The notes under the pieces: model-generated | The model's database searches: none | What the model was told of the DNA's origin: nothing | The model's input: the letters and a program-made list of their open reading frames with translations, nothing else | NCBI GenBank assembly: GCA_965216695.1 | Contig: OZ244212.1 | Span: 1,302,001 to 1,366,000, forward strand | Direction of reading: 5' to 3' | DNA: 64,000 nucleotides | From: G965216695 sp965216695 | Lineage (GTDB): Bacteria; Pseudomonadota; Gammaproteobacteria; Pseudomonadales; Azotimanducaceae | Part shown: piece by piece, positions 25,658 through 33,775 of the stretch | How positions within the stretch are numbered: the stretch's first letter is position 1 | How the letters are laid out: every line of letters starts with the position of its first letter | Program-made: the position numbers and the translations under genes

Positions 25658-27067
25658 ATGACCCTGCACTTGTACAACACCCGAACGGGCCAGAAGGAAC
25701 CGTTCACGCCGCTGCAACCGGACCGCGTCAGCATGTACGTGTGCGGACCCACCGTGTACGACCTGGTGCATATAGGTAACGGCCGTCCCGCGGTTGTATT
25801 CGATGTGCTCTACCGCCTGCTGCGTGCGATATATCCGCAGGTGACGTACGTCCGCAACGTCACGGACATCGACGACAAAATCAACGCGCGGGCGCAACAG
25901 AACGGCGAGCCAATCCAGGCGCTCGCGGATCGGTTTACCGTGGAGTACAACGCTGACATCGAGGCGCTCGGCGTGCTGCCGCCGGACGTGGAACCACGCG
26001 CGACCCAGCACATTCACGAAATCATCGAGATGATCGAGCGGTTGATAGACAAAGGGCATGCATACGCGGCGGACGGGCACGTGCTTTTCCATGTCCCGTC
26101 CGATGCCGACTACGGCAAACTCGCCCGGCGGTCACTCGAGGACATGCTCGACGGTGCGCGGATCGACGTTGCGCCCTACAAGCAGGACCCAAAAGACTTT
26201 GTGCTGTGGAAACCCTCTACAGACGATCTACCCGGTTGGGACAGCCCCTGGGGGCGTGGCCGCCCGGGCTGGCACATCGAATGCTCCGCAATGATCAACA
26301 AACATCTGGGCGAGACGATCGACATTCACGGCGGCGGCCTCGACCTGACGTTTCCACATCACGAGAATGAGGACGCCCAGTCCCGTTGCGCCAACGATGC
26401 ACACGAATACGTGCGCTACTGGGTGCACAACGGCATGCTTACGCTCGGCGACGAAAAGATGTCGAAGTCTGTAGGCAACGTGTTGACGATTCGCGAACTG
26501 CGCAAGCGGTTTCCGGGCGAGGTGCTGCGCTATGCGTTGCTATCGGGCCAGTACCGGTCGCAACTCGCGTGGTCCGACGACATCATCGAACAGGCGCGGC
26601 GCAGTTTAACGACGTTGTACCAGGCGCTTCGGGACACGCCCGATGTCAACGACACGGCATCGCACTACCGCGCATACCGTATCTCTGACTTTCCGGACGA
26701 CGTCGTGTCACCACTGCTCGACGACCTGAATACGCCTCGCGCGCTCGCGGCGATGCACGCCCTCGCACACACGGTGCAGACGGCTAACGACCCGGATAAG
26801 GCGCGCGAAGCCGCCCGCCAACTGCTGGCTGGAGGTTGGCTCCTCGGCATTCTCGACACCCCGGTGCAAACCTTTTTTCAGGGCGAATCCAGCACCAACG
26901 CCGTGTCTGCCGACGCAATCGAAACGCTGGTGAAACAACGCGACGATGCGCGCGCGGCACGCGACTTCGCGGCGGCGGACCGGATCCGCGACGAGTTGCT
27001 GGAATTGGGTGTGGAACTGGAGGACACGCGCGACGGCACACGCTGGAGGCGTTCCTCTGGCGCGTGA
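25658..27067 (+). CDS. cysS: Cysteinyl-tRNA synthetase
   Basis: A 469-residue class I synthetase. The HIGH-type motif is HIGN (residues 38-41, after CGPTVYDLV, whose Cys is a zinc ligand), and the KMSKS motif is present as DEKMSKSVGN (about residue 267). CSAMINKHLG and the HHENEDAQS zinc region are also intact. It shares an operon with hisI upstream and its stop codon overlaps the GTG start of the next gene. Confidence 0.96.
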   Translation: MTLHLYNTRTGQKEPFTPLQPDRVSMYVCGPTVYDLVHIGNGRPAVVFDVLYRLLRAIYPQVTYVRNVTDIDDKINARAQQNGEPIQALADRFTVEYNADIEALGVLPPDVEPRATQHIHEIIEMIERLIDKGHAYAADGHVLFHVPSDADYGKLARRSLEDMLDGARIDVAPYKQDPKDFVLWKPSTDDLPGWDSPWGRGRPGWHIECSAMINKHLGETIDIHGGGLDLTFPHHENEDAQSRCANDAHEYVRYWVHNGMLTLGDEKMSKSVGNVLTIRELRKRFPGEVLRYALLSGQYRSQLAWSDDIIEQARRSLTTLYQALRDTPDVNDTASHYRAYRISDFPDDVVSPLLDDLNTPRALAAMHALAHTVQTANDPDKAREAARQLLAGGWLLGILDTPVQTFFQGESSTNAVSADAIETLVKQRDDARAARDFAAADRIRDELLELGVELEDTRDGTRWRRSSGA

Positions 27068-28164
27068 GCACTACGAAACGGATAACCATCACCGGCGGGG
27101 GAATCGGCGCACTCACCCTCGCGCTGGCATGCCGCAACGCCGAGCTTGCCCACTTTCGGCTCCGGCTGACCCGCGATGAGCCCACACCGAGCGTCGTTGT
27201 TCTGCCACCCAACGCGACCCGTGTGCTGCGTGCGCTCGGACTCGCAGACCCCGTGGAACCGATCGCCGCAGCGCCCAACGCCCACCACGAGGTGAGCGCG
27301 CGGCTAGGCTTCGGACTGGCCACCTACCCGCTCGGTGCCTTCATCGAACGGCGCCACAGAGCACCATTCTGGCTAGTCGACCGAGCGGACCTTTTGCGCG
27401 TGCTGGCAGCCCACGTTGAAGAAAGGGGTATTGAACTGGTCGACGAGCGAACCAGCACGTCGACGCCGTACGATATCTGGTGCGACGGCGCGCGCGCCCA
27501 CAGCCGGGACCGCGCGCGCCCGCAGGAACCCACGAAGACCTGGTGTTGGTGGCTCGAACACGATAACGAGACCGTGCAACCGGAATTCTGCACCTGGACC
27601 GGCACCGGAGGCCAGGTGACGTTGTTTCCCGCTTGCGGAGCGCGGCGATACGTGCAGGCGATCGCCAGTTGCGACGCTGCACATGCCGATGTGTCCGACG
27701 TATCGATCGCGAATCTGTTCGACGCCTGGCACTCCGCCGCACGCCGGGTGCTCCAGCACACAACCACCGCCTCCGCAGTTCCGGTGGGGTTGGGTGAGGT
27801 GGACGAACACTGGCACGACGCCGACGGAATACGCCTGGGCGCATCGGCGTATCAGTTACCTCCGGATCACCCGATCGCCGACGCGTTTGCCATCGAAGAC
27901 GCCTGGGTGCTGGCACGGATGCTGGACAACTACGACGCCAATAACAGCACGGCCGCCCGGGAATATCAGAAGTACCGTCAACCGCGGGCCCGGCGCGCGT
28001 TGCGCAAGTGCTTGGAGGCACGTGCGACGCATCTCGATGCGCCACCCGCCCGCGCGTTGCGACATCGGATCCAGGTCGCACTCACCAGCCGTTTTCTGCC
28101 GGAGTTGTTTCTGCAGCAGACCGACTGGCTGTACGGTTACGATTGCGTGCGCGGGTTCCGCTGA
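27064..28164 (+). CDS. FAD-dependent monooxygenase-like protein
   Basis: A 366-residue protein with an N-terminal Rossmann FAD loop (ITGGGIGALTLALACRNAE) and the general plan of PHBH-type monooxygenases (WLVDRADLLRVLAAHVEERGIEL). A conventional GD motif is weak: the corresponding segment reads RLGASAYQLPPDHPIADAFAIEDAWVLARMLD. A Cys/Trp-rich middle (KTWCWWLE) is unusual. It starts at GTG with a GTGA overlap with cysS, so its synthesis is tied to cysS. The substrate is unknown. Confidence 0.75.
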   Translation: MSTTKRITITGGGIGALTLALACRNAELAHFRLRLTRDEPTPSVVVLPPNATRVLRALGLADPVEPIAAAPNAHHEVSARLGFGLATYPLGAFIERRHRAPFWLVDRADLLRVLAAHVEERGIELVDERTSTSTPYDIWCDGARAHSRDRARPQEPTKTWCWWLEHDNETVQPEFCTWTGTGGQVTLFPACGARRYVQAIASCDAAHADVSDVSIANLFDAWHSAARRVLQHTTTASAVPVGLGEVDEHWHDADGIRLGASAYQLPPDHPIADAFAIEDAWVLARMLDNYDANNSTAAREYQKYRQPRARRALRKCLEARATHLDAPPARALRHRIQVALTSRFLPELFLQQTDWLYGYDCVRGFR

Positions 28165-28167
28165 CCC

Positions 28168-29352
28168 TCAGCCTACGCCGCGCTCGAACAGCGCCGGCAG
28201 ATCCGCGTCGTCGGTTTCGAGCAGCGCGTCAACCCAACGGTGGAAACGCTGTCCACCCGCTTCGTTTCGCCCGAACAACACGTGGTCACGCATGCCGGAT
28301 TGCAAGGCCTTGCCCTGCCGAATGCCGGTTGCATAGTCCTCGTCACGCACCACATGCTCCAGAAACTTGAACTGTTCCGTTGCCGCCGCGCGCTCGACGC
28401 CGCTCGGTTCCTCGCTCATAAGGTAGTACTGCACTGTCCACGATGTGTCCGCCGTTTCGCCAGGGAAGAGCTGCGAGATCATCACACCGCGGCCTCCGCC
28501 GTCGAACCCGGCGATCGATATGTGCGGAAAGATCGTCCACACGCCGCTCAACAATACCGGATCCGGCCATTGCTCCTTGGGTACGTCGTCCAGCGCGCCG
28601 AGCTCCGGCGTCGGCGCGGTGACACGCTGGTGCGGGCCCCACGCATAGTAGTTCGCCTTGCAAAACATATCGGCGCCGAACGAATCGCGGTGCAGAATCG
28701 GCAGATGATAGAAATCCAGGTAGCCGTCGTACGCCACCTTCCAGTTCGGTCCCTCGAGAATCCGATGTTCGAACAAGTGCCAGTCCTCAAATCCGAAGTG
28801 CGCGAGCACCTCGTCGTAACCGCACAGGAAAGCATCGATCGACAGCGGTGAGTCCGGATCCAGCTGCACCCAGACGAAGCCCGCCCGCTCTTCGGTAGGC
28901 AGCGCTTTGAGGCCATAACAGGATTTGTCGATTGCGCCGAACTCGTTTGGCTGGAACACGCCGATCAGCGCACCCTGCTGGTCATAGGACCACGCGTGGT
29001 ACGGACAGGTGAAACGCTTCGCTGAACCGGTACCTTCCGGCATCAGAATCGAGCCACGATGACTGCACATGTTTACGAATGCCCGCACGTCGCCGTCGTT
29101 GTCACGCGTGATCAGTACCGGCACGTCCGCCACCGTCAGGGATTTGTAGTCACCTGGGTTTGGAATTTCTGCGGTGAGTGCCAGCATCAACGGCATACGC
29201 CGAAACACCGCCTGCACTTCCGCCTGCCACCGATCCGGGTCGTAGTAGTGCTCCGCAGGTATCTGGTGTACCTCGTCGGCAAGTTCAATGGTGCCGGCCC
29301 GCGCGTGCGCCAACTCGTTCTCTGTCATCGCCACAAGATTCGCCCGCGACAT
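28168..29352 (-). CDS. Rieske-type aromatic ring-hydroxylating oxygenase alpha subunit
   Basis: A 394-residue non-haem iron oxygenase. The [2Fe-2S] ligands are C96, H98, C116 and H119 (CSHRG and CPYHAWSY) and the mononuclear iron site is LDFYH...LH (H216, H221). No beta subunit or reductase is adjacent, so it likely uses electron-transfer partners encoded elsewhere. It could hydroxylate or demethylate an aromatic or quaternary amine; the substrate is unknown. It is divergent from the cobalamin-regulated receptor and ends three bases from the monooxygenase gene. Confidence 0.92.
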   Translation of the reverse strand: MSRANLVAMTENELAHARAGTIELADEVHQIPAEHYYDPDRWQAEVQAVFRRMPLMLALTAEIPNPGDYKSLTVADVPVLITRDNDGDVRAFVNMCSHRGSILMPEGTGSAKRFTCPYHAWSYDQQGALIGVFQPNEFGAIDKSCYGLKALPTEERAGFVWVQLDPDSPLSIDAFLCGYDEVLAHFGFEDWHLFEHRILEGPNWKVAYDGYLDFYHLPILHRDSFGADMFCKANYYAWGPHQRVTAPTPELGALDDVPKEQWPDPVLLSGVWTIFPHISIAGFDGGGRGVMISQLFPGETADTSWTVQYYLMSEEPSGVERAAATEQFKFLEHVVRDEDYATGIRQGKALQSGMRDHVLFGRNEAGGQRFHRWVDALLETDDADLPALFERGVG

Positions 29353-29428
29353 CGTCTGCCTCTCTGTCGTTGAGTTTCCGCTCAGATGGTACGCCAGATG
29401 CGCCGCACGATCATGTACCTGCTGCTGC

Positions 29429-29434
29429 TATACT
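29429..29434 (+). promoter_or_regulatory. Possible -10 element (TATACT) for the btuB-like transcript
   Basis: TATACT lies seven bases before the inverted repeat that precedes the riboswitch. No good -35 hexamer is seen at the right distance, so this is tentative; it would start transcription near 29441. Confidence 0.35.
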
Positions 29435-29440
29435 CTCGCG

Positions 29441-29459
29441 GCGTCACACGGTGTGACGC
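29441..29459 (+). repeat. Perfect 9-bp inverted repeat just upstream of the riboswitch
   Basis: GCGTCACAC and GTGTGACGC are exact reverse complements around a single G. The repeat ends two bases before the P1 stem of the cobalamin aptamer. It could form a 5' hairpin in the leader or be an operator for a dimeric regulator. Confidence 0.75.
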
Positions 29460-29461
29460 AC

Positions 29462-29629
29462 TTGGCGGTGAACGGGAAAGCGGTGAAAGACCGCTACTGC
29501 CCCCGCAACGGTAACTGGCAGCAATCCTCCGCAGACGTAAGTCGGTCACTGGCGCCCACCCAAGGGCCCGGGAAGGCCAGCCGGAGTATTCGCAAACGAG
29601 ACGCCAGAAGTCCGGAGACCGGCCGCCAA
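29462..29629 (+). ncRNA. Cobalamin riboswitch aptamer
   Basis: The closing stem P1 is TTGGCGG (29462-29468) pairing with CCGCCAA (29623-29629). Inside are the conserved cobalamin elements: GGGAAAGCGGTGAAAGACCGC, the CCCCGCAACGGTAA core, AGTCGGTCACTGG, GGGAAGGC and the B12 box AGTCCGGAGACCGGCC. This set is diagnostic of the AdoCbl-class riboswitch family. It lies 47 bases before the start codon of a BtuB-like receptor, the classic target; binding of cobalamin should lower receptor synthesis. Confidence 0.93.
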
Positions 29630-29640
29630 CACCGTTCACT

Positions 29641-29662
29641 CGCTGTCCGGGGCGCGACAGCG
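29641..29662 (+). promoter_or_regulatory. Expression-platform hairpin next to the btuB-like RBS
   Basis: CGCTGTC (29641-29647) pairs perfectly with GACAGCG (29656-29662) around an eight-base G/C loop. It ends four bases before the GGAG RBS (29667-29670). In cobalamin riboswitches a hairpin here (P13) forms a kissing loop with aptamer loop L5 to control ribosome access. There is no T-tract, so translational rather than terminator control is likely. Confidence 0.6.
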
Positions 29663-29676
29663 CAACGGAGTTTGCA

Positions 29677-31581
29677 ATGACCACTTTTCTTTCCTGCCTG
29701 GTGGCGGCCGCAGCGAGCGCAGCTGCCGCAGCGAGTGCAGCTGCCACACCAACCGACTCTACCGATACCTCTCCAGCTACCAACACGCCACTCGAGACAT
29801 TGGCCGTGACCGCACACCGACTACCGCGCGACCCGGTTCCACACGTAATGCGCTTCACTACAGATGAAGCACCATCCGTGGGTTCCGACCTGATGCGTCA
29901 CGCACCCAACCTGTCGGTGGCCACGTCGGGAGCATTCGGGAGCATCACCCAGGTACGTTATCGCGGTGCCGAAGCCAACCATCTGCTGGTACTGCTCGAC
30001 GGCATGGAGCTGAACGACCCGGCAACCGGAAACGAGTTTAACTTTGCCAACTGGCGCAATCACAGCGGTCAGGTGGACCTGTTGGGCGGCGCTTCCAGCG
30101 CGTTGTGGGGTAGTGACGCCACCGCAGGGCTGATCCACCTGCGTACCCGTCCACAACACAATGCGACTCGCGTGTGGGTTGGCGCAGGGTCACACCGCGC
30201 TCGGGACTTGGGTCTGGCTCTGAGCCGCGCGCGCACCGACCACTATCTTCACGTGGACCTGAACGAGTTCGACACGGACGGTACAAACTCCGCGCGCTCG
30301 GGGCGGGAGGACGACGGATTCAGGAGCCGGTCGGCCATGGCCCACGGCGGCTGGCTGGCGGAACACGGCGAGGTACGCGCGGTGGCACAGCTGGTGGATA
30401 CGCGTTCCGAGTTCGACCCGGTGCCGTTTCCGGACTTCATCCCAATCGACGGACCGCGGCAGACTCGCCACAAGCACTGGGCCGCGCAACTCAGCGGACG
30501 CGCAGGCGCGCGCACTGCGCCATTCCAGCAACTGTTCTCGCTGGGTTTCTACGACAGCCGCAACGACGACCTCGACGACGGCGCCCGCATTCTGCGCACA
30601 CGAGGCGAGCGGTTGAAGCTCTCGAGCGTAAGCCGCTGGCACCCGTCGCAAGCCCACACGCTGGACATACTGTGCGAATACGAACGCGAATCGTTCACAC
30701 AGCGCGCACCCACTACCCCGTTTGGCGATCCCAACCAGCGTCAGCGCATGCACACACGATCTGCAGCGCTCGAGTACATCTTTCATCCCGCCCCGTGGAT
30801 CGAGACGGCTCTGTCAACGCGTTTCGATCACAACTCCGCTTTTGACGACGCGGTGAGCCACCGCGCTGTGGTGCGTCTGTCGCCGACCGATCGCACCCGG
30901 CTCTGGCTCAACTGGGGTACCGGCATTAAGAACCCCAGTTTCGTCGAACGCTACGGATTTACGCCTGATACCTTTGCCGGCAATCCGAACATAGAGCCCG
31001 AATCCAACCACCATCTGTCGTTGACCGCCGAGTACCAACGCGCTGGCTGGGCAGCGACGTTTACGCTATTCGACGACCGGCTGAGCGACGAGATCAACGG
31101 CTTTGCATTCGATCCAGACACCTTTAGGTTTACCGCCCGCAACGAACCCGGCGACAGCCGGCGAACGGGCGCGGAGCTTAGCTGGCGGCTAACCGCGGGA
31201 TCGTGGCGCGCGGAACTCAGCGCCGCGTATCTCGATGCGGAAGACGGTGACGGCGCCAGCGAGATACGCCGCCCCGAGTGGCTTGCCAACGCGCATCTGG
31301 ACTGGCAGCGCAATCGCTGGACGGCAGGTATCGATCTGCATCAGATTGGATCGCGCACAGACCTCGACTTCGCAACATTTCCCGCAACGCGCCGGACGCT
31401 CCGTTCCTACACCCTCGTTGGTGCACGTGTATCCTTCCGCGTGCCGCTCGGCAACCGCGAACGCGAGCGCCTGCGCGCCAGCGTCCGGGCAACAAACCTG
31501 GCCGACGAGCGCTATGAAGACGTTTGGGGATTCGTGAGCCCCGGACGCGCCACGTACGTGCAACTGGAGCTGGAACTGTGA
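29677..31581 (+). CDS. btuB: BtuB-like TonB-dependent cobalamin receptor
   Basis: A 634-residue outer membrane receptor. It has an Ala-rich signal peptide (about residues 1-22), a TonB box (LETLAVTAHRLP, about 44-55), a plug domain with QVRYRGAEANHLLVLLDGMELND and GGASSALWGSDATAG, and a 22-strand-type barrel. It ends PGRATYVQLELEL, with Leu rather than the common terminal Phe. The cobalamin riboswitch directly upstream supports vitamin B12 as the substrate. Its last 46 bases, including the stop, are repeated in diverged form at 33730-33775, beyond the glycan islet. Confidence 0.92.
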   Translation: MTTFLSCLVAAAASAAAAASAAATPTDSTDTSPATNTPLETLAVTAHRLPRDPVPHVMRFTTDEAPSVGSDLMRHAPNLSVATSGAFGSITQVRYRGAEANHLLVLLDGMELNDPATGNEFNFANWRNHSGQVDLLGGASSALWGSDATAGLIHLRTRPQHNATRVWVGAGSHRARDLGLALSRARTDHYLHVDLNEFDTDGTNSARSGREDDGFRSRSAMAHGGWLAEHGEVRAVAQLVDTRSEFDPVPFPDFIPIDGPRQTRHKHWAAQLSGRAGARTAPFQQLFSLGFYDSRNDDLDDGARILRTRGERLKLSSVSRWHPSQAHTLDILCEYERESFTQRAPTTPFGDPNQRQRMHTRSAALEYIFHPAPWIETALSTRFDHNSAFDDAVSHRAVVRLSPTDRTRLWLNWGTGIKNPSFVERYGFTPDTFAGNPNIEPESNHHLSLTAEYQRAGWAATFTLFDDRLSDEINGFAFDPDTFRFTARNEPGDSRRTGAELSWRLTAGSWRAELSAAYLDAEDGDGASEIRRPEWLANAHLDWQRNRWTAGIDLHQIGSRTDLDFATFPATRRTLRSYTLVGARVSFRVPLGNRERERLRASVRATNLADERYEDVWGFVSPGRATYVQLELEL

Positions 31582-31584
31582 GCA
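31539..31584 (+). repeat. Left copy of the btuB 3'-end repeat
   Basis: This 46-base segment covers the last codons and stop of the btuB-like gene. It matches 33730-33775 at 41 of 46 positions, and the differences fall mostly as synonymous or conservative codon changes. Weak similarity continues about 11 bases further, into what is the start of the M20 gene in the right copy. Confidence 0.88.
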
Positions 31585-31724
31585 TACCCCTACCCTTGCT
31601 GCTAAACTAATGGCCAATGAAGTAGCGCCCTATACCAAAGGTACGGGACGAAACAGCATCCTTTTCTAGGCTCCATGATCCGTTCACTTCGACAACTGGT
31701 GAAGAATCACTTGAGTACAGCGTT

Positions 31725-32759
31725 TTGAATACAGAAAAGGACAGACATTGCAGTGATCAACGACCGATCAAGATTGGTTACACAGACATGTGGAACGGAT
31801 TCGATCCTGACCGCTACGGCCTTACCCAGATACTATCCCAAGCGTTTCCGATCGAAATCTCCGACCGGCCAGATTATCTGTTCTTCAGCGTTTTCGGCGA
31901 CGATCACCTCGATACTGAAGCTCACCGCAAAGTATTCGTAACCCACGAGGCCGCCTATCCAGATTTTCGTTTTTGCGACTTCGCGTTGTCATTCTACTGG
32001 CCGCTCGAATCCGAACGCCACATCTATTACCCCAACTTTCTGCATTACACGTCCTGGGAAGGCTTGGAACGTCTGAACCAATCCCACAACAACCTGCAAG
32101 ACGATCCTCTCAAGCACAAACCCAACTTCTGCGCGTTTGTAGTCTCCAACGGCAATTCCAAAACCCGCAACCGAATCTTTGAAGAGCTGTCGGGCTACCG
32201 GCAGGTCATGAGCGGAGGCGCATTCGCGAACAATATCGGATTCACCTTGCCGAGAAGCAATACAATAAGCTTCTTCCAAAGTTGCAAGTTCGTGATTTCA
32301 GCCGAAAACTCAATCTCACCCGGCTACGTGACCGAAAAGATATTGCAAGCAATGCTTGCCGGATCCGTACCAATCTATTGGGGAGACAGCTTCGCCAAAC
32401 AGATCTTTAACGAAAAGAGATTCATAGACGTTCGCTCAGCCGCAAGCATGAAAGATCTGATTGCACGCGTCGCTCAAGTTGATGCAGACGACGATCAGTA
32501 TCTAGACATGCTCAGCCAACCAGTTTTCAAGGACGGTCACATTCCGACTAAAATCGCACGACCCACCGTGCTCCGATTTTTCCAAAGAATGTTTTCCGGC
32601 GAACTCGATGCGTATCCGAAACCCAATCTGTCAGTCGACGAGACAGCACAGTTATCAGGATTACATAGAAGGTGGGTTCAGGGGCCGCGAGGTCCGCAGG
32701 AAGATCGAATATCGCGGGAACTGCGGGCAGAAAGACGCTCCGCAGGTCTCATGGATTGA
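31725..32759 (+). CDS. GT10 family fucosyltransferase-like glycosyltransferase
   Basis: A 344-residue inverting glycosyltransferase. The GT10 donor-binding signature is clear: FVISAENSISPGYVTEKI followed by QAMLAGSVPIYWG; upstream SNGNSKTRNRIFEEL is also typical of alpha-1,3/1,4-fucosyltransferases. The best start is TTG (31725), as the conserved IKIGYTDMWNGFD strand needs residues before the first ATG. In an overlapping frame an ATG at 31675 reads MIRSLRQLVKNHLSTAF and stops at the TTG, which may be a leader peptide or a frameshifted N-terminus. The gene is AT-richer than its surroundings and shares an islet with FkbM. Confidence 0.87.
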   Translation: MNTEKDRHCSDQRPIKIGYTDMWNGFDPDRYGLTQILSQAFPIEISDRPDYLFFSVFGDDHLDTEAHRKVFVTHEAAYPDFRFCDFALSFYWPLESERHIYYPNFLHYTSWEGLERLNQSHNNLQDDPLKHKPNFCAFVVSNGNSKTRNRIFEELSGYRQVMSGGAFANNIGFTLPRSNTISFFQSCKFVISAENSISPGYVTEKILQAMLAGSVPIYWGDSFAKQIFNEKRFIDVRSAASMKDLIARVAQVDADDDQYLDMLSQPVFKDGHIPTKIARPTVLRFFQRMFSGELDAYPKPNLSVDETAQLSGLHRRWVQGPRGPQEDRISRELRAERRSAGLMD

Positions 32760-32873
32760 CTATGAACACCTCGCACATTCATGAAACTTGAATCACCATG
32801 AACCTTGAGTCACGAATAGCGAGGCCAATCGGTTCCGAGCCACAAAACGGACAAATAATTCACGAGTTGCCAT

Positions 32874-33551
32874 ATGCCAGATCAAGCACCTCCTCGCTAC
32901 TATAGCCAGTTCGGTCAAGACAAACATATCGCCGAGAAATACTATCCCAATAAGCAAACAGGATTTTTTGTCGAAGTCGGTGCACACGACGGAGTCGACA
33001 AAAGCAACACCCTGTATTTCGAGCAACTCGGATGGCGCGGTATATGTATCGAACCTTCGCCCCACCGTTTCGAGCGACTCAAGCGTGCGCGGGAGTGCGT
33101 GTGCGTCAACAAAGCCGTACTTCCACGAAGCGGACACGTCGAGTTCCTCGACATTGTCGGCTGGGGTGAAGCACTAAGCGGTGTAATAGACAATTATGAC
33201 CCACGACATGTTGATCGTATTGCGCGTGAAACTGAAAACAACGAATTAACACTAGAACGAAACAAAGTGACGGTGGCATGCGAACCGCTGGCCAAGATCT
33301 TTGAAGACTATGGTGTAAGACACGTCGACTATATGTCCGTAGACGTAGAAGGAAGTGAGCTTTCTGTACTTGAGAGCATCGAGTTCGATCGTGCAAAAAT
33401 CGATCTGATCGAAGTAGAGAACAACTACAAGGAAACTATCGTCCGCGAGTTTCTAGAATCCAAGGGGTATATCTTCTCAGAGTCGATCAAGATTGACGAA
33501 CTCTACGTGAGAAAGGGCTCTGCTCTATTCGATCGGATCGGCCTCGGTTGA
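32874..33551 (+). CDS. FkbM family SAM-dependent methyltransferase
   Basis: A 225-residue methyltransferase. The SAM loop GFFVEVGAHDGVDKSNTLYFE (about residues 30-50), WRGICIEPSP and the VDYMSVDVEGSELSVLES motif are the FkbM landmarks. These enzymes O-methylate sugars or glycan precursors. With the upstream GT10 gene (114-base gap) it forms an AT-rich pair likely to modify a surface polysaccharide or LPS. The weak RBS and codon usage differ from neighbours, in line with transfer. Confidence 0.9.
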   Translation: MPDQAPPRYYSQFGQDKHIAEKYYPNKQTGFFVEVGAHDGVDKSNTLYFEQLGWRGICIEPSPHRFERLKRARECVCVNKAVLPRSGHVEFLDIVGWGEALSGVIDNYDPRHVDRIARETENNELTLERNKVTVACEPLAKIFEDYGVRHVDYMSVDVEGSELSVLESIEFDRAKIDLIEVENNYKETIVREFLESKGYIFSESIKIDELYVRKGSALFDRIGLG

Positions 33552-33689
33552 TCGCGTCTCGATTCTGGCCACAACTTCAACATCTCTAGATGCGCGAGTG
33601 CGAACAACACTTCGCCAACTGCGTCACGCCGAGCGTTGGCGGGAAAACATCCTGATGCGTCGGAACCCAAAATCGAGAGTGGCAATGCC

Positions 33690-33771
33690 GAGGGAAGCCC
33701 ATATCACGAACGCTTCTGGAGTTTCGCACCCCCGGACGCGCCACCTACTTGCAACTGGAGTTTGAACTATG
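33690..33771 (+). pseudogene. Remnant 3' end of a second btuB-like gene
   Basis: Reading forward gives PYHERFWSFAP, then, after a single-base shift at the C-run (33729-33733), PGRATYLQLEFEL and a stop. The intact receptor ends in YEDVWGFVSPGRATYVQLELEL, so this is the tail of a homologous, diverged receptor. The stop overlaps the ATG of the M20 gene (ATGA), and GGAG at 33757-33760 within the remnant is that gene's RBS, explaining why the tail is retained. Confidence 0.72.
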
Positions 33772-33775
33772 AGCA
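33730..33775 (+). repeat. Right copy of the btuB 3'-end repeat
   Basis: It is 41/46 identical to 31539-31584. The two copies bracket the 2.1-kb segment holding the fucosyltransferase and FkbM genes. Confidence 0.88.

Noticed and set aside
31539..33775. Interpretation of the btuB tail repeat as an insertion-sequence target duplication.
   Set aside because: The copies differ at 5 of 46 positions, are far longer than usual target duplications, and the enclosed segment has no transposase or terminal inverted repeats.
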